Assembly: GCF_007747445.1 (NCBI RefSeq)
Contig: NZ_CP036425.1
Coordinates: 1,410,175-1,474,174, forward strand
DNA length: 64,000 bases
DNA from: Poriferisphaera corsica
GTDB lineage: Bacteria > Planctomycetota > Phycisphaerae > Phycisphaerales > Phycisphaeraceae
Reading direction: 5' to 3'
Under the pieces are notes generated by a model. It saw only the letters and a list, made by a program, of their open reading frames with translations. It searched no databases and was not told the DNA's origin. The stretch's first letter is position 1. Every line of letters begins with the position of its first letter. The translations under genes and the position numbers were made by a program. Positions 8,484-17,309 of this stretch are shown here, in pieces.

Positions 8484-8987
8484 ATGACCATAGGCATGAA
8501 GACTGTTGTGAACGCGAAGCCGGCTGGCGATATACCGATGGTGTTGAAGCTGCTGGTGAGGCAACGTGATCTCTATAAGCTGATGGGTGAGTTCAGTGTG
8601 CAGCAGGCGGAGTGTGTTGAGAAGGGGGAGACGGAAGAGCTGCTGAAGGTGTTGTCACAACGGCAGTACCTGGTTGATTCGTTGATGGAGACGAATGCAG
8701 AGTTGACGCCCTATCGTGAGCGGTGGGATTCGATCGTGGCGAATATGACAGAGGGGATTAAGACGCAGGTGAATAGTTTGGTGGATGAGGTAGAGGGGCA
8801 ATTGCGTGAGATCTTGAAGCGGGATGATGTGACACAGAAAAATTTGCAGGCGGCCAAGGCTGAGGTTGGACAGCAATTGCAACAGTCCCGGCATACAGGT
8901 GCTGCGATGGGCGCGTATCGTGGTGCGGCTGCGGGCGCCTATGCTGCGAATCAGGTGGCGGCTCGTTATATGGATAACCGTGGATAA
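8484..8987 (+). CDS. FlgN-like helical protein, probable flagellar export chaperone
   Basis: 167 residues from the ATG at 8484, which follows GGAAAGGG; an upstream in-frame ATG at 8424 lacks support. The first 115 residues are amphipathic helices, with a pattern like FlgN (LKLLVRQRDLYKLMGEFSVQ, then VLSQRQYLVDSLMETNAEL and WDSIVANM). FlgN keeps the hook-filament junction proteins FlgK and FlgL soluble before export. The C-terminal part is Ala/Gly-rich (AAMGAYRGAAAGAYAANQVA). The assignment rests on helix pattern, size and position just upstream of flagellar regulators; sequence similarity is weak, so it may be another coiled-coil protein. Confidence 0.5.
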   Translation: MTIGMKTVVNAKPAGDIPMVLKLLVRQRDLYKLMGEFSVQQAECVEKGETEELLKVLSQRQYLVDSLMETNAELTPYRERWDSIVANMTEGIKTQVNSLVDEVEGQLREILKRDDVTQKNLQAAKAEVGQQLQQSRHTGAAMGAYRGAAAGAYAANQVAARYMDNRG

Positions 8988-8992
8988 ATGAG

Positions 8993-9017
8993 TGCTAGTG
9001 CTAGATATTGGTGCTAG
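8993..9017. repeat. Three copies of gtgctag
   Basis: gtgctag occurs at 8993, 8999 (sharing a base with the first) and 9011, directly upstream of the histidine kinase gene. It could be an operator-like direct repeat or simple chance. Confidence 0.25.
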
Positions 9018-9076
9018 AGAAGATGTAAGCGGATGAGATTGATTCGGGTTTCATGCCGATTAATGTTGGAGCTTAG

Positions 9077-10078
9077 ATGTCGGGATTAGAGGGACAACTT
9101 GAAGTGGGCGGGCAGGGCGAGCAAGCGGTTGCTGGGCAGGACGATCCGCGGATGGCGGAGCTTGCGCAGATTATCAATGCGTATAACGAGGTGACGGATA
9201 AACTGCAGCAGAGTCATGAGAAGCTGCAAGATGAGGTGTTGCGGCTGCGAGAGGAACTCGCGAGCACAAATGCACAGTTGCAACGATCGAAGCGGCTGTC
9301 GGCTTTGGGGGAGATGGCGGCGGGGATTGCTCATGAGATTCGAAATCCGCTGGCGGCGATTCAGTTGTATGCGTCGATGGTTGAAGAGGATTTGGGGGGT
9401 GATGATGGTGATGTTTCTAACCGTGAGTTAGCGGTGGATAATACGCGAAAGATTGCGAGTGCTGTGCGTGGTTTGAATGGGATTGTGAATGATGTGCTGA
9501 CGTTTGCAAGAGGGATAGAGTTGGAACGCCGGGAGGTCTATGTTTGTGATTTGTTTGATCGGGTGATGGAGACACATCGACCGGCAATTCGTGAATCGGG
9601 GATTGTGGTTGAGCGAGATGATGTGGCGTGTGCGGATCTACGGATTAATGTTGATGAAGGGATGATGGGGCAGGTGTTGTTGAATTTGGTTCGTAACGCG
9701 GTGGATGCGATGGGGGATGTTGAGGGGGAGATGCGGATTATGAGAACAGATGTGATGGTGAAGGAGGAGGATCGGATGGTGGTGTTGGTGGTGAAAGATA
9801 GTGGGCCGGGGATTGGTGAAGCGGATGTGGATCGTATTTTTAATCCGTTTTTTACGACACGAAATGCGGGTACTGGATTGGGGTTGGCGATTGTGCACCG
9901 AATCGTAGATGCGCATGGGGGCGCGATTGTGGTGAGGAATGAGGGAGAAGCAGGGGGGGGAGCGGTGTTTGAGATTAGCTTACCGATGGAATTGAATTCG
10001 GTGAGTTTTAGTGAAGAAGATCAAAGCGTCGGCGGAGCTGACGAAGTCATCATGGAAGATGGAGTTAGGGATGAGTAA
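9077..10078 (+). CDS. flrB: Flagellar sensor histidine kinase (NtrB/FlrB-like)
   Basis: 333 residues, soluble, no membrane segment. A coiled coil (residues 40-72) leads into the HisKA domain with phospho-acceptor His86 in GIAHEIRNPLAAIQ. The ATPase domain has the N box (LLNLVRNAVDAMG), G1 (DSGPGIG), F box (NPFFTTR) and G2 (GTGLGLAIVHRI). This is the layout of FlrB/FleS/NtrB kinases, which phosphorylate a sigma-54 activator; the partner gene overlaps its 3' end by 8 bases. Start ATG at 9077 with GGAG 7 nt upstream. In polar flagellates this pair turns on the hook-basal-body genes, which fits the sigma-54 element found upstream of flgB. The symbol is by analogy. Confidence 0.85.
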   Translation: MSGLEGQLEVGGQGEQAVAGQDDPRMAELAQIINAYNEVTDKLQQSHEKLQDEVLRLREELASTNAQLQRSKRLSALGEMAAGIAHEIRNPLAAIQLYASMVEEDLGGDDGDVSNRELAVDNTRKIASAVRGLNGIVNDVLTFARGIELERREVYVCDLFDRVMETHRPAIRESGIVVERDDVACADLRINVDEGMMGQVLLNLVRNAVDAMGDVEGEMRIMRTDVMVKEEDRMVVLVVKDSGPGIGEADVDRIFNPFFTTRNAGTGLGLAIVHRIVDAHGGAIVVRNEGEAGGGAVFEISLPMELNSVSFSEEDQSVGGADEVIMEDGVRDE

Positions 10079-11657
10079 TAAAATTCTGGTTGTCGATGAT
10101 AAGCAGATGATGCGTGACAGTGTGGGCGCGACGTTACAGCGTGGCGGTTTTACGGTTGTGGTGGCGAGTAATGGGAAGGTGGCGTTGGATATGGTGGCGA
10201 AGCATCGTCCGGCTGCGGTGATTACGGATTTGAAGATGCCGGAGATGGACGGGTTGGCGTTATTGAAGGCGCTTAAGCAAGCGGATGATCAGTTGCCGGT
10301 GGTTTTGATGACGGCGTATGGAAAGATCAATGATGCTGTGGCTGCGATGAAGGAGGGCGCGTTTGATTTTATACAGAAGCCGTTTGAAGGTGATCAGTTG
10401 GTGGTGGTGATGAAGCGTGCGGTGAAGCATCGGCAGCTGGTACAGGAGAATACCGCGTTGAAAACGGCGTCAACGATGCTGGAAAATTCGCCGACGATGA
10501 TTGGTACGAGTGCTGGGATGAGGCGGGTTGCGCAGCAGATTCATCAGATCGCAAATTCATCGGGAACGGTTTTGATCTGTGGTGAGAGTGGCACGGGTAA
10601 AGAGGTTGTTGCGAGGACGTTGCATGCCCATAGTGCGCGGCGGAATCGACTGATGTTATGTTTGAACTGCGCGGCGCTATCGAGCAGTTTGCTTGAGTCG
10701 GAATTGTTCGGGCATGAGCGTGGCGCGTTTACAGGCGCGGATCAGTTGAGGAAGGGGCGGTTCGAATTGTCGGATGGCGGAACGCTCTTGCTTGATGAGA
10801 TCAGTGAGATCAGTCCGCAATTGCAAGCGAAGCTGTTGCGTGTGTTGCAAGAGGGTCAGTTTGAGCGTGTGGGTTCGAGCTTGACGATGAATGTGGATGT
10901 GCGTGTGGTGGCGACGACGAACCGAGATTTGGCGCAGAGTGTTATGGCTGGAGAATTTCGGCAGGACTTGTATTACAGGTTGAATGTGTTGCCCGTTTAT
11001 CTGCCGCCGTTGCGGGAACGAGAGAAGGATATTCCGCTTTTAGCTGAACATTTTCTGAATCGTGTTGCGCTACGAGAGGGTAAAGAGTCGAAACGTTTCG
11101 ATGATGAAGCGATTGGTGTGTTGAAGAGCTATGCGTGGCCGGGGAATGTGCGTGAACTGCAGAATATTTGTGAGCGAGCGAGTGTGCTGAGTCGTAGCCA
11201 GGTGATTGATGCTGGGTTGATCCAGCCGTGGTTGATGACGCCGTCGATGCCGGTGGGTGGATTTTATACGCCGGCGCCAAACGCGATGAATGGGGGGCAT
11301 GTGAATGGCGGTGGCGTCCAGGCAAGAGGCGGGCATGGCGGAGTGCCGCCGCAGATGGGTGGATATAACGGCGCGGTGGTAAATGGTGCGGGAGTGGGAC
11401 AAGCTGCAGTTCAACCTCAAGCGATGACAAATGTTCAGGAAGTGCCGATGGCACATTCGTCGGCGGGGAATACGGGTGGATTGACACCTGAGGTGCGGTC
11501 GTTGGAAGAAATTGAACGCGAGCAAATCATTAAAACGCTGGGGCATTTTGGTGGGAATCGGCAGCAAACAGCGGAGGCGTTGGGAATCGGGGTGCGAACG
11601 CTTGGGCTGAAACTGAAGAAGTGGAAGGAATTGAATTTAGTGGCTCAGACGATTTAG
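10071..11657 (+). CDS. flrC: Sigma-54-dependent flagellar response regulator (NtrC/FlrC-like)
   Basis: 528 residues. The receiver domain has Asp53 (ITDLKMPEMDG), Thr81 and Lys103. The AAA+ domain has Walker A GESGTGKE (171-178), the sigma-54 contact loop GAFTGA (218-223), Walker B LLLDEI (239-244) and the arginine-finger region. A Gly/Val/Met-rich linker of about 80 residues follows, then a Fis-type HTH (GGNRQQTAEALGIGVRTLG). It converts closed sigma-54 polymerase complexes to open ones when phosphorylated. Start ATG at 10071, with GGAG and AGGG in front, overlapping the kinase stop by 8 bases; an ATG 20 codons earlier lies inside the kinase gene and would add unrelated residues. The long linker is unusual for NtrC proteins. 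Confidence 0.9.
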   Translation: MSNKILVVDDKQMMRDSVGATLQRGGFTVVVASNGKVALDMVAKHRPAAVITDLKMPEMDGLALLKALKQADDQLPVVLMTAYGKINDAVAAMKEGAFDFIQKPFEGDQLVVVMKRAVKHRQLVQENTALKTASTMLENSPTMIGTSAGMRRVAQQIHQIANSSGTVLICGESGTGKEVVARTLHAHSARRNRLMLCLNCAALSSSLLESELFGHERGAFTGADQLRKGRFELSDGGTLLLDEISEISPQLQAKLLRVLQEGQFERVGSSLTMNVDVRVVATTNRDLAQSVMAGEFRQDLYYRLNVLPVYLPPLREREKDIPLLAEHFLNRVALREGKESKRFDDEAIGVLKSYAWPGNVRELQNICERASVLSRSQVIDAGLIQPWLMTPSMPVGGFYTPAPNAMNGGHVNGGGVQARGGHGGVPPQMGGYNGAVVNGAGVGQAAVQPQAMTNVQEVPMAHSSAGNTGGLTPEVRSLEEIEREQIIKTLGHFGGNRQQTAEALGIGVRTLGLKLKKWKELNLVAQTI

Positions 11658-11760
11658 GGGGCCGAGCGGTTTTTGCTGAACATTGGCAGGAATTGCGCGT
11701 GTTTAAAAGTCGTTTGTTTAGAAATCAGGGCTAGGGGGTTGCCAGCGGGGGATTAAGGTT

Positions 11761-11775
11761 CGGCACGGCATTTGC
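11761..11775 (+). promoter_or_regulatory. Sigma-54 promoter of the flgB operon
   Basis: cggcacggcatttgc followed by T matches the sigma-54 consensus TGGCACG-N4-TTGCW at all but the first base, and the GG and GC dinucleotides have the exact -24/-12 spacing. Transcription should start near 11787. That places the ATG at 11782 upstream of the transcript and supports the TTG start at 11824. The genes for the activator and kinase lie directly upstream. Confidence 0.8.
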
Positions 11776-11823
11776 TGCGTATTGGTGCTGGATTGTTTTT
11801 TAGAATTTTTTGGGAGTTTTCGT

Positions 11824-12261
11824 TTGATCGCAGGTTTGTTAGATAGTGGTGCATTGCCAACTTTGGAACGCTTCGTGCAGTTCGCGGGTGAGCGTCATCG
11901 TGTGCTGACAAACAATATTGCGAACTTGGATACGCCGTACTTTAAGCCACGTGATTTGAGTGTGAATTCGTTTCAGGCAGAGCTAAGTAAAGCGATCGGC
12001 GATCGGCGTGAGCAAAAAAATCCACTTCGGGGTGAGTTGAACCTTATGGAAACGGATCAGATTCGATTTGGAAAAGATCGTATTGAGACGAAGCCTGAGG
12101 CGATGAATGAGGGAATCATGTTTCATGATCGGAATAATCGTGATTTAGAAGTCACGATGAAAGATCTGGCTGAGAACGCGATTGCTCACAATGCGGGGGT
12201 TGAATTGCTGAAGAATCAGTTCGAGATGTTGAAGATGGCGATTCGAGGTCAGGTGAGTTAA
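11824..12261 (+). CDS. flgB: Flagellar basal-body rod protein FlgB
   Basis: 145 residues. FlgB is one of the proximal rod proteins that join the MS-ring to the axial structure, exported by the flagellar type III apparatus. The rod-family signature is near the N-terminus (HRVLTNNIANLDTPYFKPRD), and the C-terminus has the usual helix (NAGVELLKNQFEMLKMAIRGQ). Start TTG at 11824 with GGGAG 7 nt upstream; an ATG at 11782 lies upstream of the predicted sigma-54 transcription start. First gene of the hook-basal-body operon; flgC follows after 54 bases. Confidence 0.9.
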   Translation: MIAGLLDSGALPTLERFVQFAGERHRVLTNNIANLDTPYFKPRDLSVNSFQAELSKAIGDRREQKNPLRGELNLMETDQIRFGKDRIETKPEAMNEGIMFHDRNNRDLEVTMKDLAENAIAHNAGVELLKNQFEMLKMAIRGQVS

Positions 12262-12315
12262 GCCAGGCCGGTGAACATTGTTCGTGATAGATTTTAAATA
12301 AGGCAAGAAATAGAC

Positions 12316-12720
12316 ATGTTTGGATCTTTGGATATTTCAACTTCGGCTTTGGTCGCACAGCGGACGCGCATGGAGACGATTTCCGCAAACTTAGCGAACA
12401 AAGACACGATTCTGAATCCAAAGAACGAATATGAGCCTTATCGTAGGCGAATGGTTGTGTTTGGTGAGGGAGATGCGCGGACTGGTAAGGATGGTGGGGT
12501 ACACGTACAAGAGATTTTGCTGGACGATGCACCGTTTAAAAAGTTCCTTGATCCAAGCAATAAGTTTGCGGATGAGGAAGGATATATTTATAAGCCGAAC
12601 ATTGATTCTGCGATTGAGCAAATCAATGCATTGGAAGCGGCAAGATCTTACGAAGCAAATATTACTGCTGCAGAGGCAACCAAGTCGATGTTACAAACAA
12701 GCTTGCGCTTGTTGGCATAA
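12316..12720 (+). CDS. flgC: Flagellar basal-body rod protein FlgC
   Basis: 134 residues, the usual FlgC length. The rod-protein N-terminal motif is seen in ALVAQRTRMETISANLANKD, and the C-terminus has the flagellar axial helix (EAARSYEANITAAEATKSML). FlgC assembles with FlgB and FlgF in the proximal rod. Follows flgB in the operon, with AAGG in front of the ATG. The following 190 bases carry two small hairpins (12744-12763 and 12828-12845) before fliE; neither has a T-run, so they may only process or stabilise the message. Confidence 0.93.
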   Translation: MFGSLDISTSALVAQRTRMETISANLANKDTILNPKNEYEPYRRRMVVFGEGDARTGKDGGVHVQEILLDDAPFKKFLDPSNKFADEEGYIYKPNIDSAIEQINALEAARSYEANITAAEATKSMLQTSLRLLA

Positions 12721-12912
12721 TTGATACAATACATATATACGCTCAAGTGTGTGTGAACACTTGGGTTTAGAGCGTTTAGCGAAAAGATTTCTTCGTTGGT
12801 CAGCAGGCCGACAATGTGATTACAGATTCTCAAACAGTTTTGAGATTAGAGAGTCAAAAACATTCTGAGGAAGTCTTGACGCAAACGGCTGTAGAGCAAG
12901 TAGGACATTGAA

Positions 12913-13239
12913 ATGTCAGATCCATTAGGACTCATTAACAGCACACAAAATCTTGGCGGCATACAGCCGGGCAAGATTGCGAAGCCAGCAGGGCCGGAGG
13001 TTCCGGGTGCGCCGGAAGGGCCTAGCTTCAAAGATGTGCTGATGAAGAATATTGAGCAGGTGAATCGCATGCAGCAGGACGCTGAGATGGCGATTGAAGA
13101 CCTGGCAAGTGGGAAGCGGGATGATATGGATGCTGTTTTGATGGCGAAACAGAAAGCAGATATTGCTTTCCAAACGCTGCTTCAGGTACGCAATAAGTTG
13201 ATGACTGCGTTCGAAGAAGTGAAACAGATCCGTGTCTGA
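12913..13239 (+). CDS. fliE: Flagellar hook-basal body complex protein FliE
   Basis: 108 residues. FliE is the MS-ring to rod adaptor. The C-terminal half is typical: SFKDVLMKNIEQVNRMQQDA, then DAVLMAKQKADIAFQTLLQV and a final helix reading RNKLMTAFEEVKQI. The N-terminal 30 residues are Pro/Gly-rich. It lies between flgC and fliF, the conserved order of the hook-basal-body operon in many phyla. Confidence 0.93.
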   Translation: MSDPLGLINSTQNLGGIQPGKIAKPAGPEVPGAPEGPSFKDVLMKNIEQVNRMQQDAEMAIEDLASGKRDDMDAVLMAKQKADIAFQTLLQVRNKLMTAFEEVKQIRV

Positions 13240-13393
13240 TGTTGAAAGATGGGGGATAAAGGGGCGATGGAGCACTGGTTTTTGTCTTGCATTGGAAATG
13301 CTGGACATGGGCTGGTGAAAGGAGAAAATTGCTCGTAGGAAAATAAGCGGAGCTTAATGTAGCAATATAAGACGGCATGGAGGCCGGCACGAC

Positions 13394-15037
13394 ATGGAAG
13401 TCTTGAAAAGAAGTTGGGCGCAGATTGCAGCACTGTTTGGCGGCTTGAATAAAGCTGAACGGGCGCTGATTATTGCGTTGTTGGTGATTGTGGTCGGCTT
13501 CTTATGGGGAATCGTCATCTGGTCGGGGCAAACGGATCAGGTACGGTTGACAGGGATTCCTTTGGGAACCACATCTCAAGCGGCTCAGCAGCTCAAACGC
13601 TTCGGAGTCCAGTACGAAATCAAAAACGACATGATCTATGTCAGTCAGGCCAAGTATCTTGATGCGTTGGCTTATTTAAGTATGTCCGAAGTCATGCAGG
13701 TGGATTTGGATGCCGCATTGCTGGAGATGCAGGCAAATCAGAATGCGTGGATGACCGAAGCGCAGATCAAAAATAACTATCGCATTGCGGTGCAGCGGGT
13801 TTGTGCGGCTGTGATTTCGAAAATGACGGGGATTAAGTCAGCGACCGTACAGGTAGGTGAGCCAACGAAGGAAGGGTTTGGGGCGGCAAATATTCAGCCG
13901 ACAGCTTCGGTAAGTGTGATTCTGGATAGTGCAAACGATCGCTTGAATAAGAAGCAGGTTGAGTCGATTGCAGGCGTGGTGAGTGGGCCGTTTGCGAAGA
14001 TGGATAGCACGAATGTGTCTGTGATCGATCTAACGAATGGTGAGACGCATCGTGTGGGTGGTGTAGATGAGATTGATACAAATGAAATTCTTGCACAGCG
14101 CCGTCGTGGTGAGACAGAATTGCGGAATAAGATTTTGAATCTGGTCTCTGAGTTTCGAGGTGCAAAAGTTGAGGTCTCGATTCAGACCGACAATATCGCG
14201 AAAAAAGAAACAAATATTTATACATATGATAAAGATCCGCTGAGTACACAAGAGAAGCGAACGAATCGTGAGCGGCAAAATATTGCGGATTCAGGTGAGC
14301 CGGGCGTGACATCGAATACCGGATTGAGTATTGCGGGGTCGCAGCAGGCGGGGATGAAGGAAACAGAAGAAACATCTGACACGGTTAACGGTGAGCGGCC
14401 GATCACTGAAGTGAGCCATGTGGTGAAGGGGGCTCCGGAAGTTGTCCGCGTATCGGCAACGGTGAAGCTGCCACGCAGTTTCTTTGCGACCAAGTGGAAG
14501 ATTGAAAATCCGGATAATGAGGATGAGCCGAAGGATGCGGATTTGTTGCCGCTGGTTGGACCGAAGTTGACTGAGATTGAAGAAGATGTGCTGAATCTAT
14601 TGAATATGGCTGATCAGCAATCGGCGAATGTTCGCGTATCGATGATGGATGACACGATGGTGTTAGCAGCAGCGAATGCTGGATCAGGCATGGGCGGGCC
14701 GGTCGGCACATTGGTTGAGTTGGGTGTGATGAAGCATGCGGGTAGTATCGCTTTGGGCGTTGTGGCTGTTGGATTGATGTTATGGATGGTGAGAAGCGCG
14801 ACCAAGCCAGAGAAATTGCCGACAGTAGAGGAGCTTGCAGGCATCCCACCAGAATTGCCATCTGAGGAAGATCTGGTTGGCGAAGTTGATGAACAAGAAA
14901 CAACAATGGCTGGCTATGAGCTTGATGAAGGCGAATTGCAGTCACGGCGTATCGCGGAACAGATCAGTGATTTGATTAAGAATAATCCAAACGAGGCGGC
15001 GAACATTTTTGGCCGCTGGGTGAGGACAGACGACTAA
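13394..15037 (+). CDS. fliF: Flagellar MS-ring protein FliF
   Basis: 547 residues. FliF forms the membrane-supramembrane ring that houses the export gate. It has an N-terminal membrane segment (ALIIALLVIVVGFLWGIVIW), ring-building motif domains with the secretin-like fold (GIPLGTTSQAAQQLKRFGVQ; TASVSVILDSANDRLNKKQV), a periplasmic loop rich in Thr, Glu and Ser, and a second membrane segment near 460 (SIALGVVAVGLMLWMV). The cytoplasmic tail ends in NPNEAANIFGRWVR, the FliG-binding segment. Start ATG at 13394 with GGAGG 9 nt upstream. Confidence 0.95.
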   Translation: MEVLKRSWAQIAALFGGLNKAERALIIALLVIVVGFLWGIVIWSGQTDQVRLTGIPLGTTSQAAQQLKRFGVQYEIKNDMIYVSQAKYLDALAYLSMSEVMQVDLDAALLEMQANQNAWMTEAQIKNNYRIAVQRVCAAVISKMTGIKSATVQVGEPTKEGFGAANIQPTASVSVILDSANDRLNKKQVESIAGVVSGPFAKMDSTNVSVIDLTNGETHRVGGVDEIDTNEILAQRRRGETELRNKILNLVSEFRGAKVEVSIQTDNIAKKETNIYTYDKDPLSTQEKRTNRERQNIADSGEPGVTSNTGLSIAGSQQAGMKETEETSDTVNGERPITEVSHVVKGAPEVVRVSATVKLPRSFFATKWKIENPDNEDEPKDADLLPLVGPKLTEIEEDVLNLLNMADQQSANVRVSMMDDTMVLAAANAGSGMGGPVGTLVELGVMKHAGSIALGVVAVGLMLWMVRSATKPEKLPTVEELAGIPPELPSEEDLVGEVDEQETTMAGYELDEGELQSRRIAEQISDLIKNNPNEAANIFGRWVRTDD

Positions 15038-15076
15038 TCGTTGGTTAGTTGTTTGAATACGAGGTAAACGAACAAG

Positions 15077-16114
15077 ATGACAGTAGCAGGCGCACCTGTG
15101 ACAGAATCGGTGAATGAGATGCCGGGCATCCGCAAAGCGGCGATCCTGTTGCTTGCGCTTGATCCTGAAGCGTCAGCCAATGTGTTGAGTTCGATGCCGG
15201 GCAAAGCAGTTGAATCAGTGACGCGTGAGCTAGCAAGTTTGGGAGATATCCCGAAAGGCACACGAGATTCAGTGCTGCAGGAGTTTTATGATCTTGCGGT
15301 CGCACAGTCGTGGGCAAGTGAGGGAGGGCTGGATTATGCACGTTCTTTGCTGATGAAATCACTTGATCCGAAGGAAGCCGAGCGGATTATTCAGCAGATC
15401 AGCCAGCAGGTTCGCAAGACGCCATTCTCGTTTTTGCAGAAGGCGGAAGCGGGCAACCTGTTGACGTTTATTCAAGATGAGCATCCACAAACAATCGCGC
15501 TGATTGTCTCGCACCTTTCGTTCCACAAGGCATCCGAAATTTTAGCGGGTTTGCCAACGCCGAAGCAGATTGAGGTGGTCAAACGTGTTGCGAATATGGA
15601 GCAGACCAACCCTGAGGTGATTAGTGAAGTGGAGAAGGGTTTGGAATCACGTTTGGCAAACATGCTGAATCAGTCATTCGAAAAGATTGGCGGCGTAGAA
15701 ACCGTGGCCGAGATGCTCAACTTGGTCGATCGTACGACAGAAAAGTCGATCATGGAAGGCCTCGAAGCAGAAGATCCGGATCTGGTCGAAGAAATTCGCA
15801 GGCTCATGTTCGTCTTCGAAGACATTCTGCTTGTCGACGACAAGGGGATTCAGGCGGTTCTCAAAGAAGTGGACAACGACGAACTCGCACTTGCACTCAA
15901 GACAGCGTCGCAAGAACTCAAAGACAAGATCTTTGGGAATATGTCCGAACGTGCTGCGACACTCATTGGCGAAGATATGGAATTCATGGGCCCTGTACGT
16001 GTCAGCGATGTCGAGGCTGCTCAGCAGCGTATCGTGGATATCGTGCGGCGGCTTGAAGATGCGGGCGAGATTATCGTCAGCGGTCGTGGCGGCGATTCGG
16101 ATGTTGTGGTCTGA
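15077..16114 (+). CDS. fliG: Flagellar motor switch protein FliG
   Basis: 345 residues, usual length. FliG sits on the FliF ring and takes torque from MotA. The N-terminal FliF-binding domain begins GIRKAAILLLALDPE; the middle domain carries the EHPQTIALIVSHL motif (the EHPQ loop that binds FliM); the C-terminal domain has the charged torque helix (EEIRRLMFVFEDILLVDD). GAGGT lies 11 nt before the ATG. The stop of fliF and the spacer contain the small repeat ctaatcgttggttag. A hairpin (16139-16157, ggaac/gttcc arms) lies between fliG and fliH. Confidence 0.95.
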   Translation: MTVAGAPVTESVNEMPGIRKAAILLLALDPEASANVLSSMPGKAVESVTRELASLGDIPKGTRDSVLQEFYDLAVAQSWASEGGLDYARSLLMKSLDPKEAERIIQQISQQVRKTPFSFLQKAEAGNLLTFIQDEHPQTIALIVSHLSFHKASEILAGLPTPKQIEVVKRVANMEQTNPEVISEVEKGLESRLANMLNQSFEKIGGVETVAEMLNLVDRTTEKSIMEGLEAEDPDLVEEIRRLMFVFEDILLVDDKGIQAVLKEVDNDELALALKTASQELKDKIFGNMSERAATLIGEDMEFMGPVRVSDVEAAQQRIVDIVRRLEDAGEIIVSGRGGDSDVVV

Positions 16115-16173
16115 TCTGCTGTGCATGAACTGATAAACGGAACATATATATAGTTCCAGACGGGTAAGAGCAT

Positions 16174-17214
16174 ATGGGCGTTCTAAAACATGAATCCGCG
16201 ATTTCGGCTTTGAAGCAGGCTGTCGTGCTTGATCTGAGTGACATCAACAAGCAGGCTGCAAAATTGCGTATGCGCGCCGAGGCAAAAGCCGCTGAGATTA
16301 TTGCTAAAGCCGAAACCGATGCTCGGCAGATGGTTCAGGATGCGAAGGAAGCTTTTGAACGTGGGCAGCAAGAAGGTTTTGAAGATGGGCAATCACGCGG
16401 CATGCAAGCTGGCATGAAGCAAGGGTATGACCAAGGTTTACAGCAAGGTTATGACGAAGCATTTCAGCAGAAGTTTGAATCACTTCAGCAAGTGCAAACC
16501 GCTTGGGCGGATGTGATTCATCAATGGGATGCGTATCGCACACGTATGGAAGTCGAATCCAGCGAAGCGGTGACTGAGTTTGCACTCAAATTAGCAGAAC
16601 GATTGGTGCACCGTGTGATCGAGGTGGATCACACGGTGATTGTTGATCAGGTTGCGAATGCGTTTTCATATATTTTGCGTCCGATGGATGTGGCGGTTCA
16701 GATCAATCCGGATGATAAACCGATTCTTGAAGAAGCAATTCCTAATTTAATGGGTGAATTCCGAAATCTGAAGCATATTGAGTTAGTAGAAAATAAGGAT
16801 GTGACGCGAGGTGGTTGCGTGGTGGTATATGGTCGAGGCGAAGTCGATGCTCAGATCGAAACGCAGATTGAGCGAGTGATCGACATGATCTTGCCGGAAG
16901 AGCCGATTGGCGCGTTTGATAATTCTGGAGTTTCCGAGATGGAAACTGAGCAAGCAGCGCCATCTCCAGACGAATCACTTCAGGCCGCAATGCCGACTGA
17001 GATGACGGAAGTCAGCGATGTAAGCAATATTTCAGGCATAGTTGAGAATCATATCACACCAGAAGAATTGGTTATGCCGGATCTATCTGAAGATACGGTC
17101 TATCTGAATGAGCAAATGATGGCTCAATCAGAAGATTTAGATGCAGACCATCAAGAGCAGCCCGTGGTTGAGCCAGTTGAAGATGAGTCTGCAACTGATC
17201 CATTGCAAGGGTAG
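16174..17214 (+). CDS. fliH: Flagellar export ATPase regulator FliH, with long acidic C-terminal extension
   Basis: 346 residues, longer than the usual 230-280. FliH dimers hold the ATPase FliI and link it to the C-ring. Residues 40-100 contain the Gly-x-x-x-Gly repeat helix typical of FliH (QQEGFEDGQSRGMQAGMKQG and onward), and residues 120-240 the FliI-binding domain (ALKLAERLVHRVIEVDHTVI; RGGCVVVYGRGEVDAQIETQ). The last 100 residues are a low-complexity, Glu/Ser/Met/Pro-rich tail with no known domain, probably disordered. Next gene fliI starts about 95 bases on. Confidence 0.9.
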   Translation: MGVLKHESAISALKQAVVLDLSDINKQAAKLRMRAEAKAAEIIAKAETDARQMVQDAKEAFERGQQEGFEDGQSRGMQAGMKQGYDQGLQQGYDEAFQQKFESLQQVQTAWADVIHQWDAYRTRMEVESSEAVTEFALKLAERLVHRVIEVDHTVIVDQVANAFSYILRPMDVAVQINPDDKPILEEAIPNLMGEFRNLKHIELVENKDVTRGGCVVVYGRGEVDAQIETQIERVIDMILPEEPIGAFDNSGVSEMETEQAAPSPDESLQAAMPTEMTEVSDVSNISGIVENHITPEELVMPDLSEDTVYLNEQMMAQSEDLDADHQEQPVVEPVEDESATDPLQG

Positions 17215-17280
17215 GGCGGATCGATCGAATTATTTGTGAAACGAATTTTTTGCGCATTTAATTGGTGCAATTAGGTTGTT

Positions 17281-17295
17281 TGGCGCGCCATTTGC
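17281..17295 (+). promoter_or_regulatory. Sigma-54-like element in front of fliI
   Basis: tggcgcgccatttgc followed by T keeps the GG and GC pairs at the exact -24/-12 distance and differs from TGGCACG-N4-TTGCW at one base. It would start transcription at about 17307, three bases before the fliI ATG at 17310, giving an almost leaderless message. That makes it doubtful as the main promoter; it may be chance. Confidence 0.35.
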
Positions 17296-17309
17296 TAGAA
17301 GTACCAAGT

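Noticed and set aside
11685-11700. ttggcaggaattgcgc as sigma-54 promoter of flgB
   Set aside because: Looks like the consensus words, but GG and GC are two bases too close; the element at 11761-11775 has the right spacing.
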